From Haematobia irritans (taxonomy: Eukaryota > Arthropoda > Insecta > Diptera > Muscidae): 64,000 nt of DNA. The translations under genes were made by a program, and so were the position numbers. This document shows positions 58,393 to 64,000 of this stretch, piece after piece (the stretch's first letter is position 1; every line of letters starts with the position of its first letter). The notes beneath the pieces were generated by a model that was given only the letters and a program-made list of their open reading frames with translations, was not told the origin of the DNA and did no database searches. Location: NCBI RefSeq assembly GCF_050003625.1, contig NC_134397.1:276142070-276206069 (forward strand), in the 5' to 3' direction.

Positions 58393-58800
58393 AGACAACA
58401 TACGTTGTTGTGAGTCGAAAACAGGATATAAATGAAGCAACATTGAAAACTAAAGGTGAAATGGTCGAACGGGTCAAAAACTCTAAATATCTTGGAGATC
58501 TATTAAACGACCAATGGAACACAAGTGACGAAATTAAGAGCCGCGTGGAGCTGGCTAGAGACGCATTTTGTAAATACAAAAAGACGCTCACAAACCACGA
58601 ACTAAACCTCACAACGAAAATATGATTTGTCAAATGCATACGAATGCAAACCGACAGACAACTACCAAACACGGTCAAAAGAAGGAAAGTCGTATATTTG
58701 GGACATCTAATGAGAAATGACAAATACAAATTTGTACTATTGAAGGGCGCCGAAACAGAGGCAGAAGTACTGGCTTAAAACCATACAGGGACGAAATAAA
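58393..58800 (+). pseudogene. LINE reverse transcriptase C-terminal fragment
   Basis: Encodes VSRKQDINEATLKTKGEMVE, RVKNSKYLGDLL and EIKSRVELARDAF, typical of the RT thumb of a non-LTR retrotransposon family widespread in insects. After a stop at 58623 and an internal deletion it continues with RRKVVYLGHLMRND and, frameshifted, RNRGRSTG. I cannot assign the clade. Nothing upstream of the family C tail continues it. Confidence 0.75.
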
Positions 58801-58849
58801 TATAATACATGTTGCTAAAAATCGAGAATTGCCACAATTAATATAAGAA

Positions 58850-59290
58850 TATGAGAATTGAAAAAATATCGCTTTACATTCGAATATGGGATACGCAAAA
58901 AAAAAAGGAAGAAGAATATAGGGATTAGAGAATTCTGTAGTATTTCTACGAATAAAGTACATAATTGGATAAGCTATCGGAAGAAAGTAATTCAAGTTAC
59001 ATGTAAAACTTAACTTACAATCATATAAAACACCAAGATCAAGTTTCTCATAAATAATATGCAAACTTTGATTATGAATGCAATATCGTGAATTAATAAT
59101 ATCCCTACATCTGTGAAATGTAAGAAGCGAACATTTAGAAAAAATGGAGCACCACTCACACGATCTATCCAAATCATTCTGCGGTAGTACCGCATCATTC
59201 AATGAGCGAATACGAATAAATATCTTTAAATCATAATGTTGTGGAGTAATATATTCTAGAGGCGTACTGCATTTATGTAGAAGTGCCAAT
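58850..59290 (-). pseudogene. Jockey-like reverse transcriptase palm/thumb fragment
   Basis: A minus-strand open frame reads DLKIFIRIRSLNDAVLPQND, LDRSCEWCS, CSLLTFHRCRDIINSRYCIH, then DLGVLYDCKLSF and YFIRRNTTEFSNPY. These match the region from just after the RT catalytic Asp pair into the thumb of Jockey-type elements. The catalytic box itself is degenerate (QHYDL). The downstream part decays into low-similarity sequence. Confidence 0.75.
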
Positions 59291-59298
59291 CTGAAACA

Positions 59299-59500
59299 TT
59301 ATTTTGATACCGAATTGGAACAATTAAATTTCCCATATAGATCGCATTCTTTCAATAAATAATATGGCTCATGTGAATAAATTATTCGATAAAGAAACAA
59401 CATAAGCCTAAAATCAAGCAAACCGTCAAGATCCATCCCATACAAAAGCTTGCGGAACTGGGATACATGGTTAAAAGCCTTCAACCATATACATACCTAA
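59299..59500 (-). pseudogene. Possible LINE ORF2 C-terminal fragment
   Basis: A minus-strand frame with HVSQFRKLLYGMDLDGLLDF, LMLFLYRIIYS and PYYLLKECDLYG resembles the tail that follows the RT thumb in Jockey-type ORF2. It lies upstream (5') of the palm fragment on the same strand, the wrong order for one element. Confidence 0.5.
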
Positions 59501-60482
59501 TTATGTATTTTGTCGCACTTACACTTAAATTGGGCAATTACAACCCACTGTGGGTAACGATCAAACAATTTATCTGAATAGCACTTGAATGACTTAAACC
59601 TAAACAATATTTTAACAATAAACCTCTATGGTTGTGAAGAGGCCAGGGGTATTGTAGACCAAACCCCATAACAGCCACATTATCCCAACATGAATATTAA
59701 GCTCAGGCAGAACACAATGATATTGGCTGGTCGGGCACCCTTCATGACATGAATGTGGCAAGTGTTGCATGTGGCAATTTGAAAATGGTCTCATCTAAGC
59801 AGGATACTGCGGCAGGAATGACAGGGGGCGTAAAACCACAATATCTCGGTACATTCGATCACACACAACACACATATAGGACATCTATACATACACATAT
59901 ACATTGATGAAAGTTTGCCATTTATTTGCTGTTTTTTTCTTTTTTTTTGTTAGTTTTAGACATAATTTTATGAATCTGTTTTTGTCAAGCGTGCTAAAGA
60001 GTACTTAGTCCGTTACATTCGTATTTATTTATACGAAGCGTGTTTGTAATATCGAGAGCACAATGGCTCTTTGTGTCACACAGACTGATAGATGGACGGA
60101 CATAAAAATCGATGGATGAATTGATGGTTTGATAGAATGAATGAACGAATGGATGACCTGATTGTTTATTTTATACTTCAGTGTCTCGGCATAAACTAAG
60201 TGAGTGAGTGAATGAGTGACTGACTGACACATGCACTCATTCATTAAACTTGTTTACCAAGGATAATCAATGTGGAAGGACAACGAAGGGAAGATCTGCT
60301 CTTTACATTTGATGTGCTTTAATTGTATTTGACACCTTTGATTGTGGGCTGACAATGTATGTTATAGAGTATTTATGTTTCGCTATAAATCTAATATTTG
60401 CAGATTATGGAATTATCATAAAATTCCTACTAACGAATATGGAGACTTCTTAATTTGTACTGTACACAGAGAAAATCAGTTG
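59501..60482. other. No gene; simple tetranucleotide stretches
   Basis: GAATGAATGAACGAATGGAT near 60135 and GTGAGTGAGTGAATGAGTGA near 60200. No exon evidence. Confidence 0.45.
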
Positions 60483-61473
60483 CACGCACAGAAAAATATG
60501 TTTGGACATGGTTGCCGCATTCATTTAATGCTTATCTAGAGCATGTAATTGCCGCGAAAACCATGTATTTTGTCTTTGTAAAAGTAGTTTTCGAGCGGAG
60601 AAAAATGTATGGTGGCAACAAGCATTTGAATGGTTCTCAAATACCGCAAACATGTTCTATCATTTGAATGATAGAATTTGAGACCATTAAATGGTCGGGA
60701 AAATCATGTACCTGCACATGCAATTTTTTTACTAGAGGAGTTTATAATTTTTTGCAAAGAAAAAAGTATTTTTATAGGTTACGTATAGACATGTCTAGAA
60801 CCATTCCATGGCTATAAAGAAGTGGCACGTGTTTTTATGTGAACACAAAAAAGTAAAGTGTAATTGAAATAATGTACTTCTTTGTTTGTTCTGCATTTTG
60901 CTATATGGATCATTTATTTTTATTTGCAGTTACATGATGTCTGCGTTTGTACATTTGATGGGCACGATGTAAATATGGAATAATTACTTATTGTTGATAT
61001 TGAAATAAAATAGAGTGTGTAAAAATATATGATGTTTGCTTGAACAGCATTATAAATACAAAAAAAAAAAAAACAATAAATTAGTTTATAAATAAATTAA
61101 AAAAAAAATAAATAAAGTTAATTTTGTGTTTTCTTTTCTCAAGTGGCGTCCTTTTTTCGACGATGAAAAAAGTTTTTTCATAAAGATCAAAACATTTTAT
61201 GTTGTGACCACGTTCTTTTAACTAGAAGAAAAACATTTTTAATGAATACCATAACATTTTAAATCGTGACCATTGTTTTTTCATTCAAACAAAATTCTTT
61301 TTATCAATATAATAACATTTTAGATGAGTACAATTATATTTTTCTTAGAACCATGTTCACTGAGCCAACATGGTTGCAGGTTAAAATGTTACATGGTCGC
61401 CGCAAAAATAGCTCCTATCATATTATTTTGATCTTCGAATATGATTGTGACAATCATGTTTCTTCTCTGCGTG
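60483..61473. mobile_element. Possible CACGC-end element
   Basis: CACGCACAGAAAAATATG at the left and CATGTTTCTTCTCTGCGTG at the right form a loose inverted repeat, with further related motifs inside (ACATGGTTGCCGC, ACATGGTCGCCGC). It contains the palindrome TTCTATCATTTGAATGATAG at 60656. No clear target duplication, so tentative. Confidence 0.4.
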
Positions 61474-61762
61474 TGGTGAGCGCAGATTTCATGACCTGAC
61501 TTTTCCTTAGCACAGAGATGCATTCTCTGGTACAAAAGTCTACAAATTTTGCAGTGAAGGCATTTTGGCCTTCGAGTTAGGTAATTCGACTTTAAGATAG
61601 GAATCTTGAGATGAAAGAAAATTCTATTAAACGGAGGTCCAGTTGTCCTAAAATATCAGAAAAAAAAATCTGTATTATTGCTTTCGTCCTTAATTAGAAA
61701 GATTTTTTGTTCAGTTACCCATGGCGAGGTATCATACAACTTCTTAACATTATCTTCTAAAT

Positions 61763-62451
61763 CAGAGCTTCCCAAATGGGGGGGGGGCGCGCCCCCCTAG
61801 GGGTGTCCACGAGGTTCCAGCGGGGGCGCAGCGTCATTTTTTGTTGAACAGGTTTTGTATCATTAAATTTGTTAAAACAATACTAATTGTTAAGTTCAAC
61901 AAAACATCAATAATATACTACAAAAGAGCATACCATTCGTACATTACGAAATGTTCAATTATAAGCACAGTGAGAAAAGAATAGAAGTTACATGCAATTC
62001 TATAATTTGTTGTAGGTTTTCCATTATTAGTCGTTCACTTTATTTGCAACGGCTAAATTTCTTGCTAAAATATCAGAATCAGTACCCACTTTTGTATTCA
62101 CACATTTTAAAAATTTTGAAACCATTTTCATCACTTTTAGATATAAAGTAAAAATATCTGTTGAAACTGATTTGAGGCGTACTTTATCAGTAATAGTACC
62201 AAATATTAAAAATCTCTGGAAGAACAATTGCCAAATTCCCCACTAATTGATAAACTCTTTTATATTAATATTCACTAACATTTTTATTTTTAATTATTTA
62301 ATTAATTATATTTAATCATATTTTCAACTTTTGTTAATATTTATTTCTGTTTGTTTGGACAAACAAAATTTGTTTTAGGTTGAGGGAGCGCAACGAAATT
62401 GATAAATTTTTTTTGGGGGGGGCGCGAAGCAAATTGGGTTGGGAAGCTCTG
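61763..62451. mobile_element. hAT-like element with perfect 8-bp target duplication
   Basis: Ends CAGAGCTTCCCAA and TTGGGTTGGGAAGCTCTG, flanked by TTCTAAAT at 61755-61762 and 62452-62459. Just inside each end are G/C runs (61780-61800 and 62415-62425), which could pair or form G-quadruplexes. 689 bp. Internal open frames on both strands (61951-62151, 62027-62227) show no clear transposase motif. Confidence 0.88.
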
Positions 62452-62501
62452 TTCTAAATGGTATCTTAGTCCATTTGGAGTCTATTTCAGATTAAACAAG
62501 T

Positions 62502-63905
62502 AAGGAAAGTCTAAAGTCGGGAGGGGCCGACTATATTATACCCTGCACCACTTTGTAGATCTAAACGTTCGATACCATATCACATCCGTTAAATGTGTTG
62601 GGGCTATATATAAAGGTTTGTCCCACATACATACATTTAAATATCACTCGATCTGGACAGAATTTGATAGACTTCAACAAAATCTATAGACTCAAAACTT
62701 AAGTCGGCTAATGCACTAGGGTGAAACACAATGTTAGTAAAAAAATATGGGAAACATTTAAATCTGAAGCAATTTTAAGGAAACTTCGCTAAAGTTTATT
62801 TGTGATTTATCGCTCGATATATGTGTATTAGAAGTTTAGGAAAATTAGAGTCATTTTTACAACTTTTCGACTAAGCAGTGGCTATTTTACAAGGAAAATG
62901 TTGGTATTTTGACCATTTTTGTCGAAATCAGAAAAACATATATATGGGAGCTATATTTAAAACTGAACCGATTTCAACCAAATTTGGCACGCATAGCTAC
63001 AATGCTAATTCTACTCCCTGTTCAAAATTTCAATTAAATCGAAGTAAAAGATTGACCACTGTGGTCATATGAGTGTAAATCGGGCGAACGATATATATGG
63101 GAACTATATCTAAATCTGAACCGATTTCAATCAAATTTGGCACACTTGAGTATACTACCAATTGTACTCCTAGTGCAAAATTTCAACGAAATTCGGCCAA
63201 AAATCTGGCTTCTGGGGCCATATAAACCCATATCGGGCGAAAGATATATATAGGAGCTATATCTAAATCTGAACCGATTTCAATTAAATTTTGCACACTT
63301 GACTTTACTACTAATTGTACTCGTAGTGCAATATTTCAACCAAATTTGGCCACAAATCTGGTTTCTGGGGCCATATAAGTCCATATCGGGCGATAGATAT
63401 ATATGGGAGCTATATCTAAATTTGAACCGATTTCAACCAAATTTGGCACGCATAGCTACAATGCTAATTCTACTCCCTATGCAAAATTTCAACTAAAATT
63501 GGCCTCTGTGGTCATATGAGTGTAAATCGGGCGAAAGCTATATATGGGAGCTATATCTAAATCTGAACCGATTTCAACCAAATTTGGCACGCATAGCTAC
63601 AATGCTTATTCTACTCCCTGTGCCAAATTTTAACTAAATCGGAGCAAAAAATTGGCCTCTGTGGTCATATGAGTGTAAATCGGGCGAAAGCTATATGGGA
63701 GCTATATCCAAATCTGAACCGATTTCAATAAAATTTGGCACACTTGACTACACTTCTAATTGTACTCCTAGTGCAAAATTTCAACCAAATTGGGGTAAAA
63801 CTCTGACTTCTGGGGCCATATAAGTCCATATCGGGCGAAAGATATATATGGGAGCTATATCTAAATCTGAAACGATTTCTTCCAAAATCAATAGGGTTCT
63901 ATTCT
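62502..63905 (+). repeat. Family B composite repeat, copy 2
   Basis: Head AACAAGTAAGGAAAGTC, hairpin AGTCGG/CCGACT and TATACCCTGCACCAC. Body CGGGCG marks at 63081, 63234, 63387, 63528, 63681 and 63832 give spacings 153, 153, 141, 153 and 151. The tail is not reached: the body is cut at about 63905 by the next element. Confidence 0.82.
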
Positions 63906-63916
63906 GACTCAAATTA

Positions 63917-64000
63917 AAGGGTGATTTGTTAAGAACTTGATAACTTTTTTTTAAAAAAAAACGCATAAAATTTGCAAAATCTCATCGGTTCTTTATTTGA
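63917..64000. mobile_element. Start of another AAGGGTGAT-end element
   Basis: TA at 63915-63916, then AAGGGTGATTTGTTAAGAAC. The first nine bases are identical to the DD37E element at 36265. The window ends 84 bases in, so its length and content are unknown. Confidence 0.65.

Noticed and set aside
58930..59289. Reading the whole 58675-59289 minus-strand frame as a host membrane protein
   Set aside because: The N-terminal part matches Jockey-type RT motifs (LDRSCEWC, DLGVLYDCKLSF). The phenylalanine-rich tail is decayed and overlaps another LINE fragment on the opposite strand.
62027..62227. hAT transposase remnant in the minus-strand frame
   Set aside because: No recognisable BED finger or dimerisation motif; similarity is too vague to claim.

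Overview
The window looks like a piece of a fly (Diptera, probably calyptrate/muscid) genome. It is AT-rich and has no bacterial gene layout. It carries three irritans-type mariner copies whose ends match, from memory, the Himar1 family first described from the horn fly. It also holds Jockey-clade LINE debris, a tRNA-derived SINE with a (TAACC)n-like tail, and many TA-, TTAA-, TAA- and 8-bp-flanked DNA elements. I found no convincing host exon. The stretch is best read as intergenic or long intronic DNA built almost entirely of nested repeats. Species and families were not checked against any database.

Layout. 1-515: truncated mariner between 31-bp direct repeats. 685-7597: two family A composite repeats; the second holds two TIR elements (4770-5693, 6407-7313), each with a divergent pair of tRNA-like modules. 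7598-10480: minus-strand Jockey-like LINE lacking its 3' part. 11985-13826: SINE, foldback and CACCG-end element. 14575-20187: mosaic of repeat fragments and reverse family A copies. 20495-22059: CACTG element, a perfect 44-bp palindrome and a TTAA-flanked MITE. 24230-26125: family B composite with an inserted MITE. 27326-28610: CACTG element, SINE fragment with a perfect hairpin, MITE dimer. 31434-32506: inverted pair of CCCAGC elements. 35162-36988: mariner with a DD37E element nested in its 3' UTR. 40855-41977 and 57080-58392: family C composites. 42906-44020: hAT-like element filled with a 29-bp tandem array. 46045-47311: mariner. 49057-50252 and 52981-53965: inverted CACTG pairs. 54492-55691: SINE and second CACCG element. 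58393-59500: LINE RT fragments in conflicting order. 61763-62451: hAT-like element with a perfect 8-bp target duplication. 62502 to the end: family B composite and the start of another AAGGGTGAT element.

Three themes stand out. (1) Three sequence-diverged composite families share a GC hairpin near the head, sub-terminal inverted repeats of TACCC..CCACCA type, and tandem bodies of the same 153-bp period. (2) tRNA-like modules, often divergent pairs, sit inside DNA-transposon-like elements, with T-runs downstream that could stop RNA polymerase III. (3) Same-family elements repeatedly lie as inverted pairs able to form long hairpins. No coding gene here appears functional: every transposase or RT reading frame is broken.
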